Source of the DNA: Merluccius polli
Lineage: Eukaryota; Chordata; Actinopteri; Gadiformes; Merlucciidae
Reading direction: 5' to 3'
NCBI GenBank assembly: GCA_030340625.1
Contig: JAOPHQ010000661.1
Coordinates: 1-64,000 of the forward strand
Length of the DNA stretch: 64,000 nucleotides
Below are positions 38,163 through 44,088 of this stretch, piece after piece (positions within the stretch are counted from its first letter, which is position 1; each line of letters opens with the position of its first letter). A program made the translations under genes and the position numbers. The notes below the pieces were generated by a model that was given only the letters and a program-made list of their open reading frames with translations, was not told the DNA's origin and did not search any database.

Positions 38163-41100
38163 AAAAACATAAGAACACGTGCACACACACAAACGAGAGA
38201 GAGAGAGAGAGAGACCCCTCCCTCCCCACACACAACTTCCATGGCATTATAATAGAGACATGGGGCATTTTGGGTAAAAAAAGAAGGCAGGACAATTATT
38301 CCTGTAAGTGTAGTTAAACCTTTTAAATGGTGTTGTTTAACGTCAGCAATGCTAATGCTAATGCTGACCACAAGCACATCAGTGGTGTGGGTGGGAATGA
38401 GCGCAGACAGCCCCCAGATAGCCAAGGTCGCCTCCTGCTCACTGTGTCGGGGACTGAAGCCAGTTGACTCTGTGGCCCAGTTAGGACTGAGCAGAGAAAC
38501 ACTGTCCTATTGATCCAGGAGGGAACAGCTAGCCGGCTGCTACAACAATACCTACTCTGAGGATCTCGGACAGGAGCTCAGCACTAGGCTAAGAATAGCT
38601 GCTGTGGTCTTCAGGAGTCAATGTGTCTTTATTTTTACCTCCCATTTCCACCACGTGCATGCATGCACACTAACAAATACAAACATATACACATGCATGC
38701 ACACATGCACCCTACATACAAACATATACACATGCATGTACACTAACAAATACAAACATATACACATGCATGCACACATGCACCCTAACAAATACAAACA
38801 TGCACACTAACAAATACAAACATATACACATGCATGCACACTAACAAATACAAACATATACACATGCATGTACACTAACAAATACAAACATATACACATG
38901 CATGCACACATGCACCCTAACAAATACAAACATGCACCCTAACAAATACAAACATGCACACTAACAAATACAAACATGCACACTAACAAATACAAACATG
39001 CACACTAACAAATACAAACATGCACACTAACAAATACAAACATGCACACTAACAAATACAAACATATGCACATGCATGCACCCTAACAAACACAAACATG
39101 CACACTAACAAATACAAACATATACACATGCATGCACACTAACAAATACAAACACACACACTCTAACAAATAAAAACATATACACATGCATGCACACATG
39201 CACACATGCACACTAACATACAACCACACATATGCATGCACGCCCACATTCACACATGCACATTCACACACTTGCACGCACATGCACGCACCCCTGCAGG
39301 TGAGCGTGGACATCTTCAAAGGGTTTCCTGACGAGGACAGCATCGTGAACTACACCCTGAACCAGGCCTACCAGGACAACGTCTCGGTCTTCGCTAGTGA
39401 GTCTCATGACCTTTCACCCTCTAGTCTTGTCATCATTTTAATTTTGCTTCTCCATTTCAATGAGATGTTTGCTCTTAATGTCTGTGGACCAATAGCCACA
39501 TAGGGCGGCCAAGTTGGTGGTACCACTGCATCATAAGTGACCTTCTAGGTTCTTCCTCCTTGATCTTACTTACTGTTTGAAGTATCGATCTGCATGCAGA
39601 GGCCAGAGCAGCTCTCTGGGGCGTGTCCAGACTAATTCAGTAGGGGAGGTGCTGTGTAGACAACTTATACGTGTATACACATACGTTATTTTCTTTAGTG
39701 TTTGTTCTCCAATTTTTGTTGGGGGGCATGTGCCACCCCAATTAATCAATTCAACTTTATTTATATAGTACCATTCAGGCAAGCAAATGCAATTCAAAGT
39801 GATTTTCAGAATAATGAAAAGACAAATCAAATGTAAAAACCCCAGGCCCTCCCCTGAACACACCCCTGCTCTGAGATAGCCATTAACCCCCCCCCCCACA
39901 CACACACACCACACACACACACACACACACACCCCAGGTGTGATCTTCCAGACCGACCCAGACGGTTCGCTGCCCCCCCCACGTTCTCTACAAGATCCGC
40001 CAGAACTCCAGCTTCACAGAGAAGACCAACGAGATCCGACGTGCGTACTGGCGGCCCGGACCCAACACCGGCGGCAAGTTCTACTTCCTGTACGGCTTCG
40101 TCTGGATACAAGGGTGGGTGGCCACGGCCCTTAGATGTGCTATTTAGCTATGGTTAAATAAGATAAGATGGTACTTTATTAATCCCAGACTGGAAAATTC
40201 ATATGTAGTCACAGAGGATTATGTGCCATCAAAAGAGACAGGAAAGCGACTTTTGAAACCTCTGTCTGCTAAATATTAAATGTCCAAAACAACTCGCAGT
40301 GTATTTTAGATGCATGTAATACAGAAGCAGGGGTTAGAAGGCATCTTGCTCAAGGATGCCTACAGGGAGACTGTGGACATTGGGGTTGGAACCAGAACCT
40401 TTTGGCTGAGAGTACAACACCCATCTTTTCTGTTCCTTCGCAAGGGTTTCTTCCCTCTGGGGTTTTTTTCTTCCTTTAGAGGGTTTAGGGTTAGTGGGTG
40501 CTGTATAATGTGGACCTGTGAAGCCCTGAAAGAGTGCAATGGGTGACTAACATAGCTGTTGTCTTGAGTCGTATGTGGTCAGACCCATGAAACATCGTGA
40601 AACCTGCGTGTGCTCGGCTGCTTAAAATAAACGGCATGTGGTTGGAAAGTGAGTCATTTTTTTTGTCGACTGGTAGTCGTTTTAGGGTGCTCTCTGCAGG
40701 TGCCTTCAGGCCGGGGGCCAATGAATCAAACACCAACAATAGCTTCAGTACGCTGAGAATAAATCCTTTATGGCGAAGCTAAAACAAACGCCTTCGTCGT
40801 TGTTTTAGCTTCGCCATAAAGGATTCACCATAAAGGACTTCTCTGTTAGTAAACCGCTTAGAGTCGTACTTCCTCAAGTTTCCAGCACCTGTGAAGAGAG
40901 TGATGCCGTTTGCAGAGACGGCACTTTCTTGTCCGTGAAAGGTCATCTTTTATTCAGGAGGGGAGGAGGGAGGGAGGAGGGGACAAATAAAATGGTGTCA
41001 ATTTGCAGGACGACACATTCTACTTGACGGGACAGTGTGACTAGTTAGAGAGGAGGCATTCCCCAAGACGACAAAGTGATTTTTAAAAAGCATTTGTATT

Positions 41101-41585
41101 TTCTCACGCGTCTAGAGTTTAGGATGCTCTCTATCATCCCTCGTCTCGGGGTGATTGAGGGAGGGAGAAGAGAGATAAAACAATCTTTTGTTGCAGCGTT
41201 TTACTCCCTGGGCGTTGATGGCTTCTCTGATGGTAGAGGAGATGTTAGGCCTCTCTGTGGAGACGCTTGTTTTATCTTAGTGGTTTGAGAAGAAATGTGT
41301 TTGCTGCTGCACGCATTCACTGGCCATATCAGTATCACTGTCTGTCTCGCTCTCTCTGTCTCCTCTCTCTCTTCTTCTCTTTTCTTGTCTCCGTCTCCAT
41401 CTCGGGTCTGTCTCTCTCTCTGTCTCTCTGTCTCTTGCCCTCTCTCCTTCTCTGTCTGTCTGTCCTCTCTCTCGGCGTCTCTTGCTCTCTCAGTTCTCTC
41501 TCTCTCTCTCGTCTCTCTCTCTCTCTCGGTTTCTCTTCTTCTCTCTCTCTCTCTCTCTCGGGTTTCTCTCTCTCTCTCGGTCCTC

Positions 41586-41620
<35 letters not shown>

Positions 41621-43924
41621 ACTCTCTCTCTCTCTCTCTATCTTAGACATGATGGATAGGGCCTGATGACCTTTGGTTATATTTTTCACTCTCCCTATCG
41701 ATCATAAAAGGAACAGATTGTGAATGTCTTTCTTCTCTCTCTTCCCTGGCTCTATCTCCTCTCTCTCCTCCACCTCCATCCCTCGGTCTCAGGACATGAT
41801 GGAGGGAGGAGCGATCATCAACACGTTTGTTGGGTCACGACGTGGTGGGGAGCCGGGGGGAGGTACTACGTCCAGATGTTTCCCCGTACCCCTGCTACAC
41901 CCGTGGACGAGTAAGGACCTCTGTCCAGTACGCCTAATAAGACACCTTGGTCTATGTGTTCCTGTATCTATGACATGTATTATGACATGATGTTTACATT
42001 AAGGGGGGGGGGGGGGGGGGGTACTGCTGGAAATTGTTGACAGAGGGAGGGGTCGGAGTGGGAATTATTACAAATATTGCATATTGTTGGGTATAATGAT
42101 GAATGTATATTTGGATCAATGATTTTAGTATTTATTGTATTTTGAACCTGTATTTGTATTCATTTTATTAGTGTTTGTGTCAACCTGCCCATGGGACTGC
42201 AGATGGAAATTAGCTAGTAGATAAATCTGGCACAATGCATCTCTTCTCTGTGTGCGAGATTCATGTCTTTGTATATGTTCCCTGAAAAATAAATTAGTTT
42301 TATAAGAGTAGAGTGAAGGTCTTGTTAGAAGCAGTGTGTGTCACTAATACTGTTGAGGTTGGCATGTCTGGACACCGACGTTTGTGTGTTTCGTTTGTGC
42401 GTGTCTTGTAGTTTTCTGTTTGTCATCGAGCACATGATGCCTCTATGCATGGTGATCTCCTGGTGTACTCCGTAGCCATGATGATCCAACACATCGTCGC
42501 TGAGAAGGAGCACCGCCTCAAAGTCAGATATAGGGCTTGTCTGTCTTTCCGTCTGCCCTCCTCAAAGAGGTCAGATACATGGCTCCCCTGTCTGTCTGTC
42601 TCGCTGTCTGCTGCTCAATCTGCCTGCCTGTCCGTCTATCCGTCTGTTTGTGTCGTTTCATCCTGTTGTCTGTCTGTCTGAAAGAGGTCAGACACACACA
42701 GGGTCACCTATCTGTCTGTCCGCCTATCGCATCATCACCTGTCATCCTAACTGTCTGACTGACACTAACATGACAGCTTCCTGTGTCCTGAGCCGGGTCC
42801 AAAATTAACACCTGTCAACATGCCAATGGCGGGTAGATTTGAACATTTGGCAGGTAAAAGAAACCAGGGTTTTCAACATGTTTGGAAGATGTAGTCTGTA
42901 TTTTAAAATGTCTTAAGCCCTTACAGTTTGAAGATGATGAAGACGTAACGGTAGTTAAAAACAGTTTAAAATAGATGAAGATGTAACAGTAGTTTAAAAA
43001 CTGTCATATATTTTATTTGATTGGAAGTTTGAGGATGTAAGCCAATTTTTTAAACGTCTTCATACCCTTACTGTTTGAAGGTGATGAAGACGTAAACCGT
43101 ACTTTATAAAACGTATAGTTCCGGTCCTTGATTCTGATTGGCTGAAAACCGTTGTAAAATACTCACACACCTGTGATCGCATAAATTCGTTTTTAGTATT
43201 AATGCGCCTGTATGCATTTACTGTGTCGTTTGGCAACCATTTTGCTCTCTTGAGGAACAATATTGCTTGGTGGATGATATGTAAAATTATTGCATTTATG
43301 TTACTGTGTGTTTATTTTGTGAAATCTTACTAGGTGGTCTATAGTAACCATTTTAGTAACCGTTTTATAAAAGCAATAAGCTACCTTTCGCGGCTTGCCT
43401 AACAACGCCCCCTAGCTGTTCTAAAATCACTGTAAACTACGGCCTCTCGTGGCTTATTGCTAAATTAAAAAGTCTTCATATCTCCCTGAAGGTGATGAAG
43501 ATGTAAACAGTCGTTTAAAAGTCTTCTTATCTCCCTGAAGGTTATGAAGATGTAACAGCAGTTTAAAAGACTTCATATCTCCCTGAAGGTGATGAAGATG
43601 TAAACAGTCGTTTAAAGTCTTCTTATCTCCCTGAAGGTTATGAAGATGTAACAGCAGTTTAAAAGACTTCATATCTCCCTGAAGGTGATGAAGATGTAAA
43701 CAGTCGTTTAAAAGTCTTCTTATCTCCCTGAAGGTGATGAAGATGATGGGTCTGAACAACGCAGTACACTGGGTGGCATGGTTCATCACTGGTTTCGTCC
43801 AGCTGTCCATCTCCGTGACAGCCCTGACCGCCATCCTCAAGTACGGCCGTGTGCTCCTGCACAGCGACCCCTTCATCATCTGGCTCTTCCTCACCATCTA
43901 CGCTGTGGCCACCATCATGTTCTG
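11223..43924 (+). CDS. abca2: ABC transporter A2, N-terminal third (exons 1-17), truncated by palindrome
   Basis: ABCA2 is a large (about 2,400-residue) full ABC transporter of late endosomes and lysosomes, abundant in oligodendrocytes and linked to sterol and sphingolipid handling. Seventeen exons with good borders were found: 11223-11288, 24831-24924, 29143-29258, 29539-29698, 31248-31371, 32103-32327, 32560-32737, 33598-33829, 34812-35224, 36257-36416, 36658-36786, 37395-37562, 39300-39396, 39938-40112, 41793-41910, 42412-42522 and 43734-43924. They would encode about 911 residues: N-terminus, TM1, the glycosylated luminal domain 1, and TM2-4. Exons 3-8 and 14-16 contain 1-base indels that break frame. 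Most are repaired in the inverted copy, so they look like sequencing errors. The gene ends at the palindrome axis before the first nucleotide-binding domain. Identity rests on blocks such as [20 protein letters not shown] and [11 protein letters not shown]. Confidence 0.95.
12678..13007. mobile_element. 330-bp hAT-like MITE
   Basis: The ends are inverted: TAGGGCTGCAGCGATTA on the left, and the right end reads TAGGGCTGCAACTAACG in reverse complement. The interior has 'tcgattaatcgattag' motifs. This end sequence is common in teleost short elements. Flanking octamers gtctcaaa and gtcccaac resemble a diverged 8-bp target duplication. The insertion lies in a short 'agagtcccaacgacgt' tandem repeat (13008-13100). 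Confidence 0.75.
13168..13254 (+). repeat. (CA)n microsatellite
   Basis: A run of CA dinucleotides with a few AC/ACC interruptions, visible directly, in abca2 intron 1. Confidence 0.95.
13648..13693 (+). repeat. (TG)n microsatellite
   Basis: About 23 TG units in abca2 intron 1, followed by a short palindrome around 13704-13735 ('gcgtattttaaggtat' and its complement). Confidence 0.95.
14100..14195 (-). repeat. SINE-like dispersed repeat, inverted copy
   Basis: Read on the minus strand it shows 'gcttttatccaatgcgact', 'tactgtgaattc' and 'catcttgctcaagaatg', matching the block order of the copies at 908 and 40262. It is truncated relative to them. Confidence 0.55.
16424..16942. mobile_element. 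Teleost-type short DNA element
   Basis: The left part has 'agcctagaactctagac' and 'cccctagcggcagc'. The right end has 'agccagaccttacatctt' and 'gggtctggcttgccagg'. Such 'agacccacatc...ggtctgg' ends are widespread in fish introns. The terminal inverted repeat is weak and no target duplication was found, so the borders are approximate. It contains a perfect small hairpin (gtagtcagagc/gctctgactac, near 16768-16792). Confidence 0.5.
18540..18700 (+). repeat. SINE-like dispersed repeat copy
   Basis: It shares 'gatgcatgtcat', 'ggcctacaggtagactgt' and 'aacccacaacctttcgg' with the copy at 35500-35672. It is interrupted by unrelated bases and is partial. Confidence 0.5.
20231..20292 (+). repeat. (TG)n microsatellite
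   Basis: A long TG run in intron 1, followed by interrupted CG/TG units and a short CA run at 20363-20372. Confidence 0.95.
21535..22075. mobile_element. 541-bp nonautonomous hAT element with 8-bp target duplication
   Basis: The element begins CAGGGCT and ends AGCCCTG, and is flanked by perfect direct repeats CTCCTATG at 21527-21534 and 22076-22083. An 8-bp target duplication with CAGGG ends is diagnostic of the hAT superfamily. The interior is a degenerate 'gaacgaaaacg' rich palindromic sequence ('ccgttcaaggaacg', 'ggttcaggaacg') without a transposase. Confidence 0.9.
23040..23360 (+). repeat. GGT/GGA-rich minisatellite
   Basis: The sequence consists of variants of 'gtggaggagttagtgg' and 'agggtggtgggtggtg'. 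The G-runs are on the plus strand. The reverse strand gives a His/Pro/Thr-rich pseudo-frame that is not a gene. Confidence 0.9.
23761..23796 (+). repeat. Poly-G homopolymer of 36
   Basis: An uninterrupted G run after 'gagac'. Together with G runs near 23668 and 23868 it forms a very G-rich pocket. Homopolymers of this length are unreliable in assemblies. Confidence 0.9.
24620..24830 (+). repeat. (CCCT)n tract forming the exon 2 acceptor
   Basis: Tetranucleotide CCCT/CCTC repeats with a TCA-containing interruption (24680-24720) run straight into the acceptor CTCCAG|TGGGTG. The polypyrimidine tract of exon 2 is therefore itself a microsatellite. Confidence 0.95.
24831..24924 (+). CDS. abca2: abca2 exon 2 (TM1)
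   Basis: The 94-base exon encodes [20 protein letters not shown], the first transmembrane helix, then a short basic/Pro segment. The donor is GAAG|GTAGGT, phase 1. The left copy reads LRQRKP where the inverted copy reads LRQKKP. Otherwise the two agree. Confidence 0.95.
26757..27172. mobile_element. 416-bp hAT-type MITE in abca2 intron 2
   Basis: Terminal inverted repeats CATAGACATAATATACGTAG..GCC are perfect for about 25 bases. Perfect 8-bp target duplications GTTCTGCT flank it at 26749-26756 and 27173-27180. It has no coding capacity. The inverted counterpart is at 60776-61187. Confidence 0.9.
27495..27841. repeat. Nested inverted repeats around an AT microsatellite
   Basis: A first hairpin (27495-27545) has arms CCACTGTCTTATT and AATAAGACAGTGG around (AT)n. 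A 17-bp perfect pair (27537-27553 and 27825-27841) encloses a second pair (about 27612-27632 and 27765-27786) whose centre is a 60-base AT run (27690-27750). The whole can fold into a compound hairpin. Confidence 0.8.
28630..28700 (+). repeat. (TC)n microsatellite
   Basis: TC runs separated by 'gctgtcc', in intron 2. Confidence 0.95.
28806..28860 (+). repeat. (TG)n(AG)n compound microsatellite
   Basis: TG units pass into AG units at 28851. Directly visible, intron 2. Confidence 0.95.
29143..29258 (+). CDS. abca2: abca2 exon 3 (frame broken in this copy)
   Basis: The reading frame, taken from the inverted copy, is (A)[20 protein letters not shown] then [17 protein letters not shown], the start of luminal domain 1. 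This left copy has an extra C at the 5' end, an extra G near 29220-29223 and an extra A near 29255, plus Tyr to Asp. Acceptor GGCCAG, donor AAAC|GTGAGT. The donor region is repeated at 29335-29363. Confidence 0.88.
29335..29363 (+). repeat. Duplicate of exon 3 splice donor
   Basis: The sequence 'cctgcagtacaccaactc' plus 'aacgtgagtt' repeats the end of exon 3 and its donor about 100 bases downstream. In the inverted arm the two copies (58703-58730 and 58608-58635) are identical over 28 bases. Confidence 0.85.
29539..29698 (+). CDS. abca2: abca2 exon 4 (frame broken in this copy)
   Basis: In the intact inverted copy the exon reads [18 protein letters not shown], then a segment ending [11 protein letters not shown], part of luminal domain 1. 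Here one C is missing near 29543 and extra bases occur near 29568 and 29625-29632. Acceptor TTGCAG, donor CCAAG|GTGAGC. The donor is duplicated 55 bases downstream (54 in the other arm). Confidence 0.88.
29681..29763 (+). repeat. Tandem duplication of the exon 4 donor
   Basis: Two copies of 'ggaccacaaccacaccc', 'aaggtgagc' and 'atcaccatgg' lie in tandem (starting near 29680 and 29734), each with a consensus donor. A third partial copy of the block is at about 30464-30508. The second donor is at 29754. Confidence 0.85.
29780..30459. repeat. 31-bp inverted repeat bracketing the telomere-like array
   Basis: The arm 29780-29810 (begins tcctccaactcatacgct) is a perfect inverted copy of 30429-30459. 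Weaker similarity extends on both sides, for example to 'ccatgg' ends. It encloses about 620 bases including the TTAGGG array. Borders of an actual mobile element are not proven. Confidence 0.8.
29929..30095 (+). repeat. Interstitial telomere-like (TTAGGG)n array in intron 4
   Basis: Roughly 25 hexamer units of TTAGGG with variants TTAGAG, TTTAGG and TTAGGGG. It is the vertebrate telomere motif in an internal, intronic position. The opposite arm (57871-58046) has the same flanks but a different order of variants. Confidence 0.95.
31248..31371 (+). CDS. abca2: abca2 exon 5 (frame broken in this copy)
   Basis: The inverted copy gives [20 protein letters not shown] then [20 protein letters not shown] and E. 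Compared with it, this copy has an extra T near 31268-31270 and an extra G near 31360. The acceptor TGTGCAG ends a TG microsatellite. Donor GGAG|GTCAGC. Confidence 0.88.
31818..31910 (+). repeat. (CA)n microsatellite, intron 5
   Basis: About 46 CA units with one TC interruption at 31862. The inverted counterpart is a TG run at 56060-56142. Confidence 0.95.
32103..32327 (+). CDS. abca2: abca2 exon 6 with TQTQ-rich repeat
   Basis: The exon starts [16 protein letters not shown], then shows a 24-base tandem repeat giving TQTQTQDE units, and ends [12 protein letters not shown]. It lies in luminal domain 1, replacing a less repetitive human segment. This copy lacks one C near 32247 and has an extra G near 32307. 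The inverted copy (55643-55867) is open for all 75 codons. Confidence 0.88.
32384..32508 (+). repeat. (TC)n microsatellite, intron 6
   Basis: TC and TCTG units in intron 6, just 50 bases ahead of the exon 7 acceptor. An end of the 'tagggctgcaactaacg' hAT-like family sits at 32343-32360. Confidence 0.9.
32560..32737 (+). CDS. abca2: abca2 exon 7 (one extra G in this copy)
   Basis: It encodes [20 protein letters not shown], and further on [20 protein letters not shown], of luminal domain 1. A G run at about 32680 is one base too long here. The inverted copy (177 bases, 59 codons) is intact. Acceptor CCACAG, donor GGAG|GTACGG, phase 0. Confidence 0.9.
32760..33460 (+). repeat. 36-bp minisatellite in intron 7, about 19.5 copies
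   Basis: The unit reads 'tactatgttatagcagaa' plus 'ctactgatccagcagtcc', with variants acttctgatcc, actacagatcc and gcggtcc. The 36-base length (12 codons) leaves open frames such as repeated [12 protein letters not shown], which are artefacts of the repeat. The inverted array (about 54521-55220) has almost the same length. Confidence 0.95.
33598..33829 (+). CDS. abca2: abca2 exon 8 (one extra G)
   Basis: It encodes [20 protein letters not shown], and after [16 protein letters not shown] the segment ending KTQSVIDK, in luminal domain 1. A G run at 33732-33739 is one base longer than in the inverted copy and breaks the frame. The inverted copy has its own extra G elsewhere. The donor AAG|GTGTGTG is the first unit of a TG microsatellite (33830-33871). 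Confidence 0.9.
34168..34245 (+). repeat. (TA)n microsatellite, intron 8
   Basis: TA run with ACTGTA interruptions. The counterpart is at 53735-53815. Confidence 0.95.
34812..35224 (+). CDS. abca2: abca2 exon 9, intact
   Basis: This 413-base exon is fully open. It encodes [48 protein letters not shown], a Gly/Ala/Asn-rich acidic linker with several NxS/T sites, and the conserved end [16 protein letters not shown]. Acceptor CTCCCAG, donor CCG|GTAAGG, phase 2. The inverted copy has one extra C. Confidence 0.95.
35500..35672 (+). repeat. SINE-like dispersed repeat copy, intron 9
   Basis: It starts 'tttagcagattagccaaagc', shows 'gatgcatgtcattaaag', 'ggcctacaggtagactgt' and ends 'cgagccactacgctatcc'. 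It is the best preserved copy of the family in this window. The adjacent 'ggcgtctgctacatgac' (35449-35465) may be part of a second copy. Confidence 0.6.
36257..36416 (+). CDS. abca2: abca2 exon 10, intact, with GC donor
   Basis: It encodes [20 protein letters not shown], then [20 protein letters not shown] and ends VDKVIQK. This block is almost invariant in ABCA2. The donor is CAGAAG|GCAAGT, a GC-AG intron, identical in both arms. Phase 0. Confidence 0.95.
36658..36786 (+). CDS. abca2: abca2 exon 11, intact
   Basis: Its 43 codons read [20 protein letters not shown] and continue [20 protein letters not shown] to LQQ. N-glycosylation sites NET, NVT and NIS fit the luminal domain. Acceptor CGGCAG, donor CAACAG|GTAACT. 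The two arms are identical here. Confidence 0.96.
36902..36969 (+). repeat. 17-bp tandem repeat derived from the exon 11 donor
   Basis: About four copies of 'agtaactcctcccaccc' lie here. The same 'ggtaactcctcccacc' sequence forms the real exon 11 donor at 36785-36800, about 120 bases upstream. Confidence 0.85.
37395..37562 (+). CDS. abca2: abca2 exon 12, intact
   Basis: Its 56 codons run from [20 protein letters not shown] to [14 protein letters not shown] and FMSK. The [11 protein letters not shown] block is a strong ABCA2 mark. Acceptor CCCCAG, donor CAAG|GTCAGT. A GA microsatellite follows at 37602-37690. Confidence 0.96.
37602..37690 (+). repeat. (GA)n microsatellite, intron 12
   Basis: AG runs with GGGA interruptions directly after the exon 12 donor region. 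Confidence 0.95.
37865..38165 (+). repeat. CA-rich compound microsatellite, intron 12
   Basis: Several CA runs are separated by short unique pieces ('ctctcacttt', 'aaacacacaaac'). Confidence 0.9.
38655..39225 (+). repeat. 22/34-bp minisatellite 'acaaatacaaacatgcacac', intron 12
   Basis: More than 20 units of 'acaaatacaaacatgcac' type occur, half of them carrying an extra 'atacacatgcatg'. The inverted version (48780-49350) is visibly eroded by single-base losses, a sign of noisy sequence. Confidence 0.92.
39300..39396 (+). CDS. abca2: abca2 exon 13, intact
   Basis: It encodes [20 protein letters not shown] and [12 protein letters not shown], near-identical to the mammalian protein. Acceptor CTGCAG, donor GCTA|GTGAGT, phase 1. 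Confidence 0.95.
39938..40112 (+). CDS. abca2: abca2 exon 14, C-run one base too long
   Basis: The reading (S)[13 protein letters not shown] is followed, after a frame jump, by [20 protein letters not shown], then [20 protein letters not shown] and WIQ. The C run at 39973-39980 has eight bases where seven keep frame, and the inverted copy shows eight G as well. The acceptor follows a CA microsatellite. Donor CAAG|GTGGGT, with one extra G in this copy. Confidence 0.88.
40262..40422 (+). repeat. SINE-like dispersed repeat copy, intron 14
   Basis: It carries 'gatgcatgtaatacag', 'cttgctcaaggatgcctac', 'ggacattggggttggaacc' and 'accttttggctgagagt', closely like the copy at 908-1115. Confidence 0.6.
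40762..40825. repeat. Perfect 26-bp hairpin, intron 14
   Basis: Arms 40762-40787 (starts aatcctttatggcgaagct) and 40800-40825 are perfect complements, with a 12-base loop 'acgccttcgtcg'. A third partial copy 'accataaaggact' follows. The counterpart is near 47168-47231. Confidence 0.9.
41335..41641 (+). repeat. (TC)n-rich microsatellite, intron 14
   Basis: A 300-base pyrimidine tract of TC, TCTG and TCGG units. The counterpart is a GA tract at 46350-46650. Confidence 0.95.
41793..41910 (+). CDS. abca2: abca2 exon 15 (several extra bases)
   Basis: From both copies the reading is (D)[19 protein letters not shown], then [13 protein letters not shown]. This copy has many insertions (for example 'atggagggaggagcg' for 'atggagagagcg'). 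The inverted copy has acceptor CTCAG|ACATG, which keeps phase with exon 14. Here an additional G is present. Donor ACGA|GTAAGG. Confidence 0.85.
42412..42522 (+). CDS. abca2: abca2 exon 16 (TM2), short by four bases here
   Basis: It encodes [20 protein letters not shown], then [18 protein letters not shown], the second transmembrane helix and the following loop. This copy misses one G in the Trp codon and GAG before the donor. The inverted copy is complete (115 bases). Acceptor TTGTAG. Confidence 0.9.
42561..42695 (+). repeat. Duplicated exon 16 donor sequences
   Basis: The exon end plus donor 'ctcaaagaggtcagata' recurs at 42561-42577, and 'aaagaggtcagacac' at 42681-42695, embedded in 'tgtctgtc' rich sequence. 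The intact original is seen in the other arm at 45471-45485. Confidence 0.8.
43060..43465. repeat. Repeat-like segment of intron 16 with inverted ends
   Basis: It contains 'ccttgattctgattggctg' and 'aaaaccgttgtaaaatac'. It ends with inverted motifs 'agcaataagctacc' (43373) and 'gtggcttattgct' (43449), giving a local foldback. No known family name is assigned. Confidence 0.45.
43466..43733 (+). repeat. 49-bp tandem repeat carrying the exon 17 acceptor
   Basis: Six copies of 'tctccctgaaggtgatgaag' type place an AG at 43491, 43540, 43588, 43637, 43684 and 43733. The last AG is the exon 17 acceptor, and its downstream bases 'gtgatgaagatg' are already exon. Five decoy acceptors precede the real one. 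Looser relatives lie upstream (about 42925-43000 and 43030-43100). Confidence 0.9.
43734..43924 (+). CDS. abca2: abca2 exon 17 (TM3-TM4), intact
   Basis: The 191 bases encode [40 protein letters not shown] and [19 protein letters not shown], two membrane helices. Donor TCTG|GTGAGC, phase 2. This is the last exon before the palindrome axis. The expected next exon is absent. Confidence 0.95.
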
Positions 43925-44005
43925 GTGAGCGCCAGACCCCGCCCCCCAGGGCGCCAAAGTGGCCGTGGTTAAGTCTTACTGGTGGTGAAATAGGGCCCTT
44001 TAAGT

Positions 44006-44012
44006 CCACTGC
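44006..44012. other. Axis (spacer) of the 40-kb palindrome
   Basis: The 7 bases CCACTGC separate the arms. On the left the arm ends '...gggccctttaagt', and on the right it begins 'acttaacggcccc...'. Pairing is continuous apart from small indels. It lies 81 bases beyond the exon 17 donor. Confidence 0.9.
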
Positions 44013-44088
44013 ACTTAACGGCCCCTATTTCACCACCAGTAAGACTTAACCACGGCCACTTTGGCCCCTGGGCGGGTCTGGCGCTCAC

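Larger units (their letters stand above)
23961..44005 (+). repeat. Left arm of a 40-kb palindrome
   Basis: Read in reverse complement, this segment matches 44013-64000 along its whole length. Examples: 23961-24000 equals the complement of the last 40 bases of the window, exon 2 (24831-24924) pairs with 62998-63091, exon 11 (36658-36786) with 51195-51323. The left arm is about 57 bases longer, from many small indels and repeat-length differences. The repeat must continue beyond the window's right end. Confidence 0.97.

Noticed and set aside
38655..39225. CRISPR-like array because of regular 22/34-bp repeats
   Set aside because: The units are contiguous minisatellite copies with no unique spacers, in a vertebrate intron.
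41201..41689. Arg/Glu-rich 162-codon minus-strand frame
   Set aside because: It is the GA complement of the intron 14 TC microsatellite.
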